Of a stretch of 64,000 nucleotides of DNA, positions 52,174-60,783 are shown piece by piece; position 1 is the stretch's first letter, and every line of letters begins with the position of its first letter. The stretch is from the NCBI GenBank assembly GCA_035295745.1, contig DATGIL010000009.1:62001-126000 (forward strand). The letters run 5' to 3'. This DNA is from JAIQFL01 sp035295745 (GTDB lineage: Bacteria > Acidobacteriota > Terriglobia > Bryobacterales > Bryobacteraceae). The notes under the pieces were generated by a model. The model did not search any database, was not told the origin of the DNA, and saw only the letters and a program-made list of their open reading frames with translations. The position numbers were made by a program, and so were the translations under genes.

Positions 52174-52598
52174 TTATTCTCTCGCCAGGGCGCACCGAAC
52201 CACATCGGGCTTTTTGGCGATCACGGTCAGGTAAGCGCGCGCCGTGGAATCCGGCCGCCGGCCGCCTTGCTCCTATTCCTGCAAGGCACGCTTGCTGATC
52301 CCATAAACGCGCGCGAACTCGGCCTGGGACATCTTCGTCCTCAGGCGGATCGCCTTGACATCCACAGGCCGCGGCCACACTTGCTCCAGTTCGATTTCGC
52401 TTTTCTGATGCGCCACAACCAATCTCAGCCCTTCGATCAGGTCCGCACGAAGGCTTGAGTTCTTCTTCGGAGTCTCTTCCGGGCGATCCAGCGCAATTTT
52501 GCGCCGCGCACTCGGCCTAAGCTGGGCGTCTGGCCGTTTGGCTCGTACCCGCAGAGCGCCTCGATTTCGTGTAGTGGGTTTTGTTTTCTTGTCGGCAT
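52174..52598 (-). pseudogene. Broken HigA-like antitoxin gene
   Basis: Blocks of a HigA/HTH antitoxin read in order: SSLRADLIEGLRLVVAHQKSEIE, LEQVWPRPVDVKAIR, then the HTH MSQAEFARVYGISKRALQE followed by an in-frame TAG at 52275-52273 where the family has Trp (QEWEQG), and EQGGRRPDSTARAYLTVIAKKPDVVRCAL beyond it. The part before the first block (ATG 52598) lies in another frame, so at least one frameshift is also present. The gene is dead, next to a toxin remnant on the same strand. Confidence 0.7.
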
Positions 52599-52621
52599 GC
52601 GCGCGCTCACGGCGTCTGGTA

Positions 52622-52747
52622 TCACGCGACTTGTGGCTGCTCGCTCAGATAGCTGGTAAGCTCCTCTACCGATTCTGATCCGATAATGCCTGCGGCCTGC
52701 GCCCTTGAATTTGGCATTTGGAAGACCGTGACTTCGGTGCTCTCCAA
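52622..52747 (-). pseudogene. HigB/RelE-like toxin remnant
   Basis: A minus-strand frame from TTG at 52747 reads ESTEVTVFQMPNSRAQAAGIIGSESVEELTSYLSEQPQVA and then stops; one base further on, in another frame, RVIPDA follows. The order EEL-SYL-xxP-x2-VIP matches the N-terminal half of HigB-type toxins. The rest is missing. Together with 52174-52598 it marks an eroded higBA-type module. Confidence 0.5.
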
Positions 52748-52856
52748 TTGTTTCCACTACCGCAGCGCGGTACTCGCGCCACCCGCCCTCGCGTGCGAGC
52801 GAGACGAGCCATCCGGCACGCTATTCTAATACCTGTGAGCGAACTCGACCGCCGCT

Positions 52857-54881
52857 ATGAGTGGTGAATCACGCCGCGCTGCCTGGTGGGCCGATCCGGC
52901 GGCTGTCGTCTCCCTGACTGTGCTGAATCTGGCCGTCTGCTGGCGGCTGTTCTCTGCCGAGTACACCAACCACTTCGACTCCATCGAAGGCTCGTTCATC
53001 GCGATCGCCCGCTACCTGTCCACGCATTGGGGAGACTTCTGGTGGTTTCCTCTGTGGCACTGCGGCATGCCTTACCAGGACACCTACGTGCCGCTATTCC
53101 ACCTGGTGGTCGCCGTGACCACGATGCTGGGGCATCTCTCCGCGGCGCGCGCCTATCACGCGGTCACTGGGGTGACTTACGCGTTGGGTCCCGCCACCCT
53201 CTACTTGCTCGCGGCACGACTGGGTGTCCACCGCGGTGCGGCATTCCTGGCGGCGCTCTTCTACTCATTGTTCTCTCCCTCCACGCTGCTGATGCCCGAT
53301 ATCGCCCGCGATGTTGGCGGCTTCTGGTATTCGCGCCGACTCCAGGTGCTCACCATGTACGGGGAAGGGCCTCACGTCACTGCAATGACGCTGTTGCCGA
53401 TCGCGATTCTCGCCCTGCAACGTGCACTCGAAAAGCATAGCGGCCGGGCGCTGGCCCTGGCGGCGGGCACCATTGCGCTCGTGTTCCTGACGAATGTTCC
53501 CGGCACCATGGCGTTGGCGCTCACCGTGTTCTGCTGGATCTGCGCACAGCCTGCGGGTATGCTCCGGAGAGCATGGGAGGTCGCCGCGGCGGCGTCAATA
53601 TTTGCCTACGGTCTTGCCTGCTACGGATTGCCGCCTTCCAGTTTGGGGACGGTATTCGGTAACGCCGGCCCCATGCATCCGGGCTTCTCACGCAGTCTGC
53701 GATATGGCCCGGTGCTCCTGATACTGGTATTTCTCGTGGTCGCGGGCGTGGGGTATCTGCTGGCGCGCACCCGGGCCACGCTCCCCGTTCGTTTTGCCAT
53801 TTTGCAGCTCGGATTAATTGCCGCGCTGGCGATCAAAGCGAATTCACTCACCTTCGAACTGCTCCCGCAGGTGGGCCGTCTTCACCTGGAGATGGAGATG
53901 GGCGCTTGCCTGCTGCTCGGCATGGCACTTTGGCAAATCTATACCTTGATCCCGCGATGGATCCGGCCCATTGTTTGTGCTCTCGCGCTCGCGCCCGCCG
54001 GCATCCAATTCGCGAATTACCGCTGGCGCGCCGAGATCGATATCAGCTATGCAGACGTCACTAAGCGCTCGGAATACACGACGGCGCGTTGGCTCGACGC
54101 CAATCTGCCGGGCCGCCGCGTCTACGTCGCGGGATCCACATCCTTCTGGTTAAACGCCTTCACCGACACGCCGCAATTGGTCGGGTGCTGCGAGCAAGGC
54201 CAGGCGAATCCGCTGCTCGTGGAACTTCCGTTTCTCATCGACTACGGAGTAGAGCAGCGGTACACCGAGCAGTCCGTGGCCTGGCTCCGCGCCTTTGGCG
54301 TGCAGGCGATGGTGGTGAATGGCGATACCAGCACCGACGTGTATAAGGATATTCACTCCCCTGAACGATTCGCCGCCTATTTCCCGATCCTGCACAGGGA
54401 GAACGGCGATACTATCTACCGCGTTCTGCCGGAAGACGCCTCTTTGGCCCACATCGTCCGCGCCGGGGAGCCGGTGCCGATTGGCGCGCCTCATGTCGCC
54501 GGCATGAATCCCTCGCCGTATGTTGCCGCCATTTCCGGCCAGTCGCGAGCACCCGCATCCTTCGAGTGGACCCGCGGCGACACTGCCCGCATTCGCACCA
54601 CGATCCATCGCGGAGACCTGGTCTCCGTCCAACTGCCGTGGTTCCGGGGCTGGAAGGCTTCGATCAATGGGCAGAGACAGATCATCGAGCGCGACGGTCT
54701 CGGCTTCCTCGTGATCCATCCGCAGTGCCAGGGCGACTGCGAAATCGCGTTGCGATGGACCGGCCCTCCCGACCTGCCATTCGCCGCCCTCATTTCCCTC
54801 GCGTCGCTGGCGTACGCCATCTGGCTCATGCTGGCCAAATACAAAGTTTCGTTGATACCTCACAACGAGCCGCGCGCGTAA
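52857..54881 (+). CDS. Multi-pass membrane protein, GT-C/6-pyruvoyl-tetrahydropterin-synthase-related type (paralogue 1)
   Basis: 674 residues. After a first helix (VVSLTVLNLAVCWRLFS) comes a conserved loop HFDSIEGSFIAIARYLSTHWGDFWWFPLWHCGMPYQDTY, then about ten more hydrophobic segments and a periplasmic C-terminal domain (SPLGTVFG onwards and late FRVL-type repeats), closing with a last helix (ALISLASLAYAIWLML). The SIE loop and layout are shared with 55370-57385 and 57369-59381. These resemble GT-C glycosyltransferase-like proteins often annotated as PTPS-related membrane proteins. Probable transfer of a lipid-linked sugar, unproven. Confidence 0.75.
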   Translation: MSGESRRAAWWADPAAVVSLTVLNLAVCWRLFSAEYTNHFDSIEGSFIAIARYLSTHWGDFWWFPLWHCGMPYQDTYVPLFHLVVAVTTMLGHLSAARAYHAVTGVTYALGPATLYLLAARLGVHRGAAFLAALFYSLFSPSTLLMPDIARDVGGFWYSRRLQVLTMYGEGPHVTAMTLLPIAILALQRALEKHSGRALALAAGTIALVFLTNVPGTMALALTVFCWICAQPAGMLRRAWEVAAAASIFAYGLACYGLPPSSLGTVFGNAGPMHPGFSRSLRYGPVLLILVFLVVAGVGYLLARTRATLPVRFAILQLGLIAALAIKANSLTFELLPQVGRLHLEMEMGACLLLGMALWQIYTLIPRWIRPIVCALALAPAGIQFANYRWRAEIDISYADVTKRSEYTTARWLDANLPGRRVYVAGSTSFWLNAFTDTPQLVGCCEQGQANPLLVELPFLIDYGVEQRYTEQSVAWLRAFGVQAMVVNGDTSTDVYKDIHSPERFAAYFPILHRENGDTIYRVLPEDASLAHIVRAGEPVPIGAPHVAGMNPSPYVAAISGQSRAPASFEWTRGDTARIRTTIHRGDLVSVQLPWFRGWKASINGQRQIIERDGLGFLVIHPQCQGDCEIALRWTGPPDLPFAALISLASLAYAIWLMLAKYKVSLIPHNEPRA

Positions 54882-55265
54882 GCAAGCGACGTCCCGATCG
54901 CCCCCAAATCACTCCCTCACGGTCGTGGCTAGTTGCGAACTGCGCGCAAGCGTGTCGTCAGCGAGCCGCGCGCGTAAGCAAGCGATGTCCCGATCGCCCC
55001 CAAAATCACTCCCTCACGGTCGTGGCTCGTTGCGAACTGCCCGCAAGCGTGTCGTCAGCGAGCCGCGCGCATAGGCAAGCGATGTCCCGATCGCTCTCAA
55101 AATCACTCCCTCACGGTCGTGGCTCGTTGCGAGCTGCGCGCAAGCGTGTCGTCAGCGAGCCGCGCGCGTAAGCAAGCGATGTCCCGGTCGCCCCGAAAAT
55201 CACTCCCTCACGGTCGTGGCTCGTTGCGAGCCGCGCGCAAGCGTGTCCTGGGTCAGCGCTCCGCG
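54882..55265. repeat. Tandem array of 97-bp repeats (array 2)
   Basis: Four units of exactly 97 bases, ACTCCCTCACGG starting at 54911, 55008, 55105 and 55202. Each unit carries GCGAGCCGCGCGCGTAAGCAAGCG, a CCCGATCGC stretch and the ACTCCCTCACGGTCGTGGCTCG core. The core is the reverse complement of the core of array 1. The array separates paralogue 1 and paralogue 2. Within the array the unit sequences vary at a few positions only. Confidence 0.85.
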
Positions 55266-55369
55266 CGTGAGCAAGCGGTCTGGGGATGCGTCGGCAGGCT
55301 TCGAAACCGCGGATTCCGCCAAAATGGGCTCCAGCGTGTCAAAATGATCGATTCACGGGCATAACTACT

Positions 55370-57385
55370 TTGAAGTCTCCCTTCCAACTTTCTAAGCGAA
55401 AGGAAATCCTGCTGGATTTCCTGATCGTGTTCCTGTTCGCCGCGGCGTTGATCCGTCCCTATTTCAAAGCTAAGTACACAGACAAGTGGGCGTCTATTGA
55501 GAGCACGTTCATCGCCGACGCGCGTTTTCTGGCGGAGCATTGGCCGCATCCGCAATGGCAGCCGCTGTGGTACACCGGCACCCGTTTCGATTACATCTAC
55601 CCCCCGGCGCTGCGCTACGGAACGGCAGCGATCTCTAAGGTCACTGGCTTCTGGCCGGTGAAGGCCTATCATTTTTACACTTCTTTCCTGTATGCCCTGG
55701 GCATCGCGGGCGTGTTCCTGTTGATGCGTGTGGGGACGAAGTCGCGAGGCGCGGCCTATCTGGCAGCCATAGCCACCGCCACCATGTCGCCGATCTTCCT
55801 CTTCATGCCGCGGTTCCGCGGAGACGCCTGGAAGCTCCAGCCGCAGAGGCTCGGAGTGCTCGTGAAGTATGGAGAGGGGCCGCATATGAGCGCTCTCGCG
55901 CTGATCCCCATCGCGCTCGCCTTCGCGTGGCTGGCGTTCGACAAGCGGCGCCCATGGGCTATCGGATTGGCCGCGGTGTTTTCGGCGGGAGTGGCGGCCA
56001 ACAACTTCTACGGAGCAACAGCGCTCGCTACCTTCTATCCCATCCTGGTGTGGAGTTTCTGGATCACCCGCCAAGACAAGCAGATCATCATGCCTGCCAT
56101 CGCCATCCCCGCAATGGCCTACGGACTTACCGCGTTCTGGTTGGTCCCCTCGTATTTTCGGGTCACCGCGGAGAATATGAAGTATGTCTCCGAGCACGGC
56201 ACCACGTGGTCGATCTGGGTTGCCGTGGTGGTAGCGGTTACGTTCGCCGTCATCTCAGATAAGTTCACCAAGGGACGCAAGGAACTGACGTGGCCCGTGT
56301 TTGTGATTGGGAGCGTGGTGTTCTTTTCGCTGAATGTGCTGGGGAACTTTTACTTCAATTTCCGCATCTCGGGCGAGCCCACACGGCTGCTGCCGGAGCT
56401 CGACATGATCTACATCATGGCCGTTGTGCTGTTGCTGCGTTGGATGTGGCACCGTCCCGGTCCTGTGCTGCGGAGTGTCGCCGTCATCGTGGTGGTAGCG
56501 GCGTTCTATACGACGAAGGGATACATTCGCCACGCTTGGCACATGTTCCCGCTGTGGCCCGACTACCAGAGCCGCGTGGAGTACCGCGTGACCGATTGGC
56601 TCTGGAAGAATATGCCCGACGCGCGCGCCTATCCCACCGGCTCCATCCGCTTCTGGTACGACACCTGGCACGATCTCGCAGAAGTGGGCGGAGGCTCGGA
56701 GCAGGGCCTGCTCAACAGCCAGGTGGAGCCAGCGCAGTGGGAGACGAACCTCGGCCCGAAGATCGAGCCGACCATTCTCTGGATGCAGGCGATGGGCGCG
56801 GACGTGATCTGCGTGCCCGATAAGCGTTCTCAGGAGGTCTTTAAAGACTTCGAGTATCCCCAGAAATTCGAAGGCGTCCTGCCCGTGCTGTATGACGATC
56901 AGCAGGGCAACGTGCTCTACAAGATCCCGCGGCGTTATCCCGCCCGGGCGCGGGTGGTGGAGACAGCGAAGCTGAATGCCGTGAATCCACCTCGCTTCAA
57001 TGACGACGTGGAAAATCTGCAGGCTTATGCGGACGTGCTGGAAAAGGGTCCAGAGGCGCCGCCAACATTGACACGCGAAGGCACAGATGCGATGCGGGTG
57101 AGTGCCCATTTGGAGCCAGGACAATCGCTCGTGGTGCAGGAGACGTATGACCCGGCATGGCACGCGTGGTCGGGCGGGCAGGCTTTGCCGGTCCGCAAGG
57201 ACGCGATGGGGATGATGGCGATCGACCCACCGCCCGGCGATCAGCAGATCGAAGTGGCGTTCGTGACGCCGCTGGAGAATCAAATTGGCCGCGTGGTCAC
57301 GGTGATCACGGTGCTGATTATTCTGGGACTCATCTTCATCAGCATTCGCGAGGAGCGCCGGGCGAGTTATGAGCCTGCCCGCTAA
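55370..57385 (+). CDS. Multi-pass membrane protein, GT-C-like (paralogue 2)
   Basis: 671 residues if started at TTG 55370 (KSPFQLSKRKEILLDF); an ATG at 55286 lies inside the repeat array and would add 28 residues. The loop reads KWASIESTFIADARFLAEHW with the same SIE core as the neighbours, then PQWQPLWYTGTRFDYIYPP. Further helices include AKYGEGPH-type loop (VKYGEGPHMS), shared with paralogues 1 and 3. The last helix is VVTVITVLIILGLIFISI. The gene overlaps paralogue 3 by 17 bases. Confidence 0.75.
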   Translation: MKSPFQLSKRKEILLDFLIVFLFAAALIRPYFKAKYTDKWASIESTFIADARFLAEHWPHPQWQPLWYTGTRFDYIYPPALRYGTAAISKVTGFWPVKAYHFYTSFLYALGIAGVFLLMRVGTKSRGAAYLAAIATATMSPIFLFMPRFRGDAWKLQPQRLGVLVKYGEGPHMSALALIPIALAFAWLAFDKRRPWAIGLAAVFSAGVAANNFYGATALATFYPILVWSFWITRQDKQIIMPAIAIPAMAYGLTAFWLVPSYFRVTAENMKYVSEHGTTWSIWVAVVVAVTFAVISDKFTKGRKELTWPVFVIGSVVFFSLNVLGNFYFNFRISGEPTRLLPELDMIYIMAVVLLLRWMWHRPGPVLRSVAVIVVVAAFYTTKGYIRHAWHMFPLWPDYQSRVEYRVTDWLWKNMPDARAYPTGSIRFWYDTWHDLAEVGGGSEQGLLNSQVEPAQWETNLGPKIEPTILWMQAMGADVICVPDKRSQEVFKDFEYPQKFEGVLPVLYDDQQGNVLYKIPRRYPARARVVETAKLNAVNPPRFNDDVENLQAYADVLEKGPEAPPTLTREGTDAMRVSAHLEPGQSLVVQETYDPAWHAWSGGQALPVRKDAMGMMAIDPPPGDQQIEVAFVTPLENQIGRVVTVITVLIILGLIFISIREERRASYEPAR

Positions 57386-59381
57386 CCAGCCCCCAAGCCC
57401 TCACTCCAAATCCCTAATCCCCGTCTTGCTGGCGCTGGCGATTCTGGGGCTCAATCTCGCGCTCTGTGGGCCGCTCTTCGTACCGGGCGAGTTGCCGTTC
57501 CGTGGATCGATCGAGGACGGGTACGTCGGCACGGCACGCTTTCTCTCGCAGCATCCCAATCCGTGGGGATGGGATCCCCTGCCGTACTGCGGACTACCCA
57601 CTCAGTTCGTGTATGTGCCGCTGCTCCCGTATCTGAGCGCCGCCGGCATGCACCTGTTTTCCTCGGCCGCGCCTGACACCGTCTATCGCACGCTGGCCGC
57701 GCTCTTCACGTGTCTCGGACCGGTGACGTTATTCTTCTTCGCGCTTCATTTCACGGGCAGCCGCAGATGGGCGTTCGCAATGGCAGTGGCGTACAGTTTG
57801 CTGTCTCCCTCCTATGGGCTCTTCCCCGCAGTGGAAAAGGACCGCGGCATCGTCCAGCTTCCCTGGCGTGTCCAGGTCCTCGCGAAGTACGGCGAAGGTC
57901 CGCACAACACCGGTCTCACACTTCTGCCCCTGGCGCTTCTGGCGCTCTGGCGCGCCGGACGCACCGAGGCAGGCCGGGCCAGGACCCGGCGGATATTGCT
58001 GGCGGCGTTGCTGCTCGCGGCGATTCCGTTGACGAATTGGGTCGCGGCGTTTGCCCTGGCGATCTCGTGCCTGTTGCTATGGCTGGCGGCGTGGGGCGAG
58101 CGCGAGTTTCGCACGTGGCCGGCGCTGGCTTCCGCGGCGATCGCCTACCTGTTGGCCTGCTTCTGGCTGACTCCCAGCTTCGTCAAAACGATCGTGTTCA
58201 ACTGGCCCGTGGACTCCTTCGGCTACCAGTTGCACTCGCAGCAAGTCGCCTTGCTGGCCTCTGCCGCCGCGGGCGCGGTGATCATTCGTCTGCTGTTTGG
58301 GTGGCGCGGTGGCTCGTTCTATCTCTGCTTCGCGACCATGGGCGCTTTCGTGTTCGGACTGATTGCCACCGCATTCTATGTATACAACGTGGATACCATC
58401 CCCGAATCGCGCCGCTACGCGATCGAGTTCGAACTGTTCCTGGCGCTGGCGTTGTTCGAAGTATTCCGACTGGCACTGCGGAGTGCGAACGGGACGGTGC
58501 GGCTATGCGCGATCGGCACTGGTGGAGTGATGCTGCTGGTGGGAGTGCCGCAGTTGTGGGCCGAAGCGACGCAAGGCTGGCGCCCCTGGCTCCCCGTTCC
58601 ACCCGAGCAGACGGTGGAGTATCAACTGGGAAAGTGGATGGCGGATCATCCTCCGCAAGGGCGTGTCCTGGCCACAGGAGGTCTGCGATTCCGTCTCAAT
58701 TCGTGGTTCCATCTTCAGCAGGTAGGCGGCGGTTTCGAAACCGGGCTGCAGAACCGGATCCCGCTCGAACTGGCCTATCGTATTCGGACAGCGGCACACC
58801 TTCACCCTGGGCATGAAACCGAAGAGACCTTGCTCGATCTGAAGGCCCTGGGAGCGGAGTACGTCGTGCTCCACGGACCGAAGTCGCGCGAGTACTATCG
58901 GGATTTCCTCAAACCGGAACGCGTCTCCTACACATTGCCGATCGCCTACCATGTCGAAGACGATACGATTTATCGCTTGCCCTCGAGGCCGATCGCGCAC
59001 CTGGTCCGTGCCGATGAACTCGCGGGCGACGATTTATCGCGTTATGTGGCCGCGCTCGAGGATGGCGCGCGCCCCGTGCTCGCGGTGCGATGGGCCGATG
59101 CGAGCACCGTGGAGGTCACGGGCGCGGTTCCGGAAGGCAATCTGATTTCCGTGCAGGTGAACGCTGACCCTGGATGGCGGGCGACTCAGGACGGCCAGTC
59201 GATTCCGGTTTCGCAGGACGGAATCGGTTTCGTGGTGCTGCACCCTCGAGCGGCGCCATCCGCGCGAATCGAGTTACGTTATCACGGCACGGCGGAGCAG
59301 CGAATCATGGCTGGACTGTGTGGATTGGCGTGGTTGGGCGTGCTGGTGACGTTTTTCCGATCTCGCGCAGAAGTGCGTTGA
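57369..59381 (+). CDS. Multi-pass membrane protein, GT-C-like (paralogue 3)
   Basis: 670 residues from ATG 57369, overlapping the previous stop by 17 bases. First loop: RGSIEDGYVGTARFLSQHPNPWGWDPLPYCGLPTQF, parallel to the SIE loops of the other two. KYGEGPHNTGLTLLP repeats the shared intermediate motif. A periplasmic C-terminal half ends with LCGLAWLGVLVTFF. Similar length, same loops and tandem order support duplication in place. Its 3' end overlaps the end of the convergent racemase gene by 77 bases. Confidence 0.75.
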   Translation: MSLPANQPPSPHSKSLIPVLLALAILGLNLALCGPLFVPGELPFRGSIEDGYVGTARFLSQHPNPWGWDPLPYCGLPTQFVYVPLLPYLSAAGMHLFSSAAPDTVYRTLAALFTCLGPVTLFFFALHFTGSRRWAFAMAVAYSLLSPSYGLFPAVEKDRGIVQLPWRVQVLAKYGEGPHNTGLTLLPLALLALWRAGRTEAGRARTRRILLAALLLAAIPLTNWVAAFALAISCLLLWLAAWGEREFRTWPALASAAIAYLLACFWLTPSFVKTIVFNWPVDSFGYQLHSQQVALLASAAAGAVIIRLLFGWRGGSFYLCFATMGAFVFGLIATAFYVYNVDTIPESRRYAIEFELFLALALFEVFRLALRSANGTVRLCAIGTGGVMLLVGVPQLWAEATQGWRPWLPVPPEQTVEYQLGKWMADHPPQGRVLATGGLRFRLNSWFHLQQVGGGFETGLQNRIPLELAYRIRTAAHLHPGHETEETLLDLKALGAEYVVLHGPKSREYYRDFLKPERVSYTLPIAYHVEDDTIYRLPSRPIAHLVRADELAGDDLSRYVAALEDGARPVLAVRWADASTVEVTGAVPEGNLISVQVNADPGWRATQDGQSIPVSQDGIGFVVLHPRAAPSARIELRYHGTAEQRIMAGLCGLAWLGVLVTFFRSRAEVR

Positions 59382-59988
59382 TGTGCACCCGGGTCGCATC
59401 CACGTGCGGAAAATCGGTGTTCGTTTCGTCGAAAATCGGCGCCAGGTCCGTCCCGGCCAGCACCACAGCATCCACAGGCAGTTGCCGCGCGATTTGGGAC
59501 AGAACGGGCCTGCCTTGGTCTGAGCCTCGGACGGCCTGCATATAGGCCTCGTGAATCTGGTGCACTTGCGCGGGATCGGGCACCAGGACGTCGACATCGG
59601 TGAGCATGCCGTAGAGGCGAGACTCGACGACATATTTCGTTCCGAACAACGCGACACGCTGGTATCCGCGCGAGCGAATCTCCTGGTTCACCTCTTCCAC
59701 GATATTGACCAGGGGGAGTGGGGAGATCTTCAGCAGTTCCTGGATGCAGATATGGGGAGTAACCGCCGAAATGGCCGCCACTTCGGCGCCGCCTTTGGCC
59801 ATCCGCCCGATCAGGTGAGCGAAGTACAGTGCCAGATTCGCTACCTCGCCGCGTTGTACATGCCCCACGACGCGCTCCATATCGGCCTGTATGATCAGGA
59901 ACTCGCCCGCCTGGGCCTTGGAAAGCTCCTTGTAGTAATGCAACGTGGCACCCGGGCCGAGACCGCCAATCAATCCTAGATTCCGCAC
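59305..59988 (-). CDS. Asp/Glu racemase-fold protein lacking both catalytic cysteines
   Basis: 227 residues. Starts MRNLGLIGGLGPGATLHYYKEL, as in aspartate racemases (COG1794). The first catalytic Cys block (usually CNT) reads SAVTPH and the second (usually GCTE) reads LAGTDL, so both catalytic cysteines are replaced by Ala and Gly. The rest of the fold (VNQEIRSRGYQRVALFGT and DFPHVDATRVH) is intact. A classic two-base racemization is therefore unlikely; a different reaction or a sensor role is more probable. The 3' end overlaps the end of paralogue 3 by 77 bases. Confidence 0.85.
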   Translation of the reverse strand: MRNLGLIGGLGPGATLHYYKELSKAQAGEFLIIQADMERVVGHVQRGEVANLALYFAHLIGRMAKGGAEVAAISAVTPHICIQELLKISPLPLVNIVEEVNQEIRSRGYQRVALFGTKYVVESRLYGMLTDVDVLVPDPAQVHQIHEAYMQAVRGSDQGRPVLSQIARQLPVDAVVLAGTDLAPIFDETNTDFPHVDATRVHINALLREIGKTSPARPTTPIHTVQP

Positions 59989-60052
59989 AAGTCAATTGTC
60001 TCAGATAGAACGGGGATTGGGATCGCGGCGTTTTCCAGCCATAAATCCCCTC

Positions 60053-60081
60053 TTGCTTTTTCTCACTGACTCACTTACTAT
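60053..60081 (+). promoter_or_regulatory. Candidate promoter before the putative sRNA
   Basis: TTGCTT (60053-60058), a 17-base spacer, and TACTAT (60076-60081): a weak but well-spaced sigma-70-type pair. Transcription would start near 60088 and run toward the terminator at 60216-60249 and the tRNA array. Confidence 0.4.
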
Positions 60082-60087
60082 GTAATT

Positions 60088-60249
60088 GAGTCATGATGCA
60101 AGCTATCCAATTCGGGAAAATGCCACGGGCGACGCAGCCTTCCTGCGATGATACCCGTGATGCGCGTGAAGGTCCATAGCCCCGTTCTGAGATAGCTCTT
60201 TTGGGTTCTCATCACGGGGCCGGTCGAAAGACCGGCCCCTTTGCATTTT
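60088..60249 (+). ncRNA. Putative small RNA with terminal hairpin
   Basis: About 160 bases between a promoter-like pair and a strong terminator. Internal pairing is visible: CCCCGT (60181) with ACGGGG (60213) and TGAGA/TCTCA inside it. I compared it in mind with 6S, SRP, tmRNA and RNase P patterns and saw no match. It may instead be the leader of the tRNA transcript, since the first tRNA begins one base past the T-run. Identity unknown; low confidence. Confidence 0.35.
60216..60249 (+). terminator. Rho-independent terminator before tRNA-Pro
   Basis: A perfect 10-bp stem (GGGGCCGGTC, 60216-60225; GACCGGCCCC, 60230-60239) closed by GAAA and followed by TTTGCATTTT. The hairpin abuts the tRNA-Pro gene, so it should separate the upstream transcript from the tRNA array or act as a processing signal. 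Confidence 0.8.
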
Positions 60250-60250
60250 A

Positions 60251-60327
60251 CGGGCACTAGGGAAACGGTTTAACCCACATGATCTGGGATCATGAGACTC
60301 CCGGTTCGAATCCGGGGTGCCCGACCA
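60251..60327 (+). tRNA. tRNA-Pro(TGG), atypical, with encoded CCA
   Basis: Cloverleaf: acceptor CGGGCAC/GTGCCCG, anticodon stem CATGA/TCATG with loop TCTGGGA, T-arm CCCGG/CCGGG with loop TTCGAAT, discriminator A, CCA encoded. TGG anticodon, C1-G72 and A73 fit proline. The D-stem is only three base pairs (GGG/CCC). Position 33 is C instead of the nearly universal T. It could be functional but sub-optimal. Confidence 0.8.
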
Positions 60328-60369
60328 GATTGGGTAAGTATCTAACTAAGTAGGAATGTAAGTGAGATC

Positions 60370-60510
60370 GTGGCGCAAACACTCCTGTTTGCCTCTCGAC
60401 ACTCATATCGAGACTCTTCGTGTGTCCGCTGAGACCGTTCATTGCTAGATTGGCGGACGCGAAATGCGTCGAGATGAGTCTCGACGCGGCAAACAGAGTG
60501 TTTGCGCCAC
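60370..60510. repeat. Short element with terminal inverted repeats (copy 2)
   Basis: Ends GTGGCGCAAACACTC and GAGTGTTTGCGCCAC are a near-perfect inverted pair; the arms extend inward (TGTTTGCC/GGCAAACA, CTCGACACTC/GAGTCTCGAC-like). 141 bases, matching copy 1 at 48199-48340. It lies between tRNA-Pro and tRNA-Gln, so the element has inserted into, or grown inside, the tRNA cluster. Confidence 0.75.
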
Positions 60511-60535
60511 GCGTGGGCGAGGAGATTCTAATAAC

Positions 60536-60609
60536 AGGGGGTTCGGTTAGTGGAAAGCCGCCAGTCTTTGAAGCTGGCTTCGGGCGTTCGATTCGCTCAC
60601 CCCCTGCCA
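60536..60609 (+). tRNA. tRNA-Gln(TTG)
   Basis: Acceptor AGGGGGT/ACCCCCT, D-arm GGT/GCC, anticodon stem CCAGT/GCTGG with loop CTTTGAA, T-arm GGGCG/CGCTC with loop TTCGATT, G73, CCA encoded. The anticodon TTG decodes CAA. This is the most canonical member of the cluster; only a G-T pair in the T-stem and one in the anticodon stem are wobble. Confidence 0.85.
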
Positions 60610-60623
60610 AGATATTGCAGTTG

Positions 60624-60699
60624 CGGCCGGTCGTCCAATCGCACAGGACGTAGCGTTGCGAACGTTGAAATTGGGGTTGGAATCCCCACTGGCCGACCA
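60624..60699 (+). tRNA. tRNA-Arg(GCG), strongly atypical
   Basis: Acceptor CGGCCGG/CTGGCCG, D-stem GTCC/GGAC, anticodon stem TAGCG/CGTTG with loop TTGCGAA (anticodon GCG, Arg), T-arm TGGGG/CCCCA with loop TTGGAAT, A73, CCA encoded. The D-loop AATCGCACA lacks the G18-G19 pair and the T-loop has G instead of C at position 56, so the normal D-loop/T-loop kiss cannot form as usual. Two wobble pairs in the anticodon stem. Could be degenerate. Confidence 0.65.
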
Positions 60700-60702
60700 T
60701 GC

Positions 60703-60777
60703 GCGGTGTAGGCCGACTGGTGAGGCGCTTGATTGTCGATCAAGGCGATGCGGGTTCGATTCCCGTACACCGCGCCA
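60703..60777 (+). tRNA. tRNA-Asp(GTC), atypical position 8
   Basis: Acceptor GCGGTGT/ACACCGC, D-arm GCC/GGC with GG in the loop, anticodon stem CTTGA/TCAAG with loop TTGTCGA (anticodon GTC), T-arm GCGGG/CCCGT with loop TTCGATT, G73, CCA encoded. Position 8 is A instead of T. Three bases separate it from tRNA-Arg. Otherwise a good Asp tRNA. Confidence 0.8.
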
Positions 60778-60783
60778 TGTTCC

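Noticed and set aside
54882..55265. The second array as a CRISPR or satellite of coding origin
   Set aside because: Exact 97-base units with nearly identical sequence throughout and no reading frame consistent across units.
60088..60249. The RNA ahead of the tRNA cluster as 6S, SRP or RNase P RNA
   Set aside because: None of the core motifs of those families (SRP GGAAG-type loop, RNase P conserved CRs, 6S bubble) is seen.
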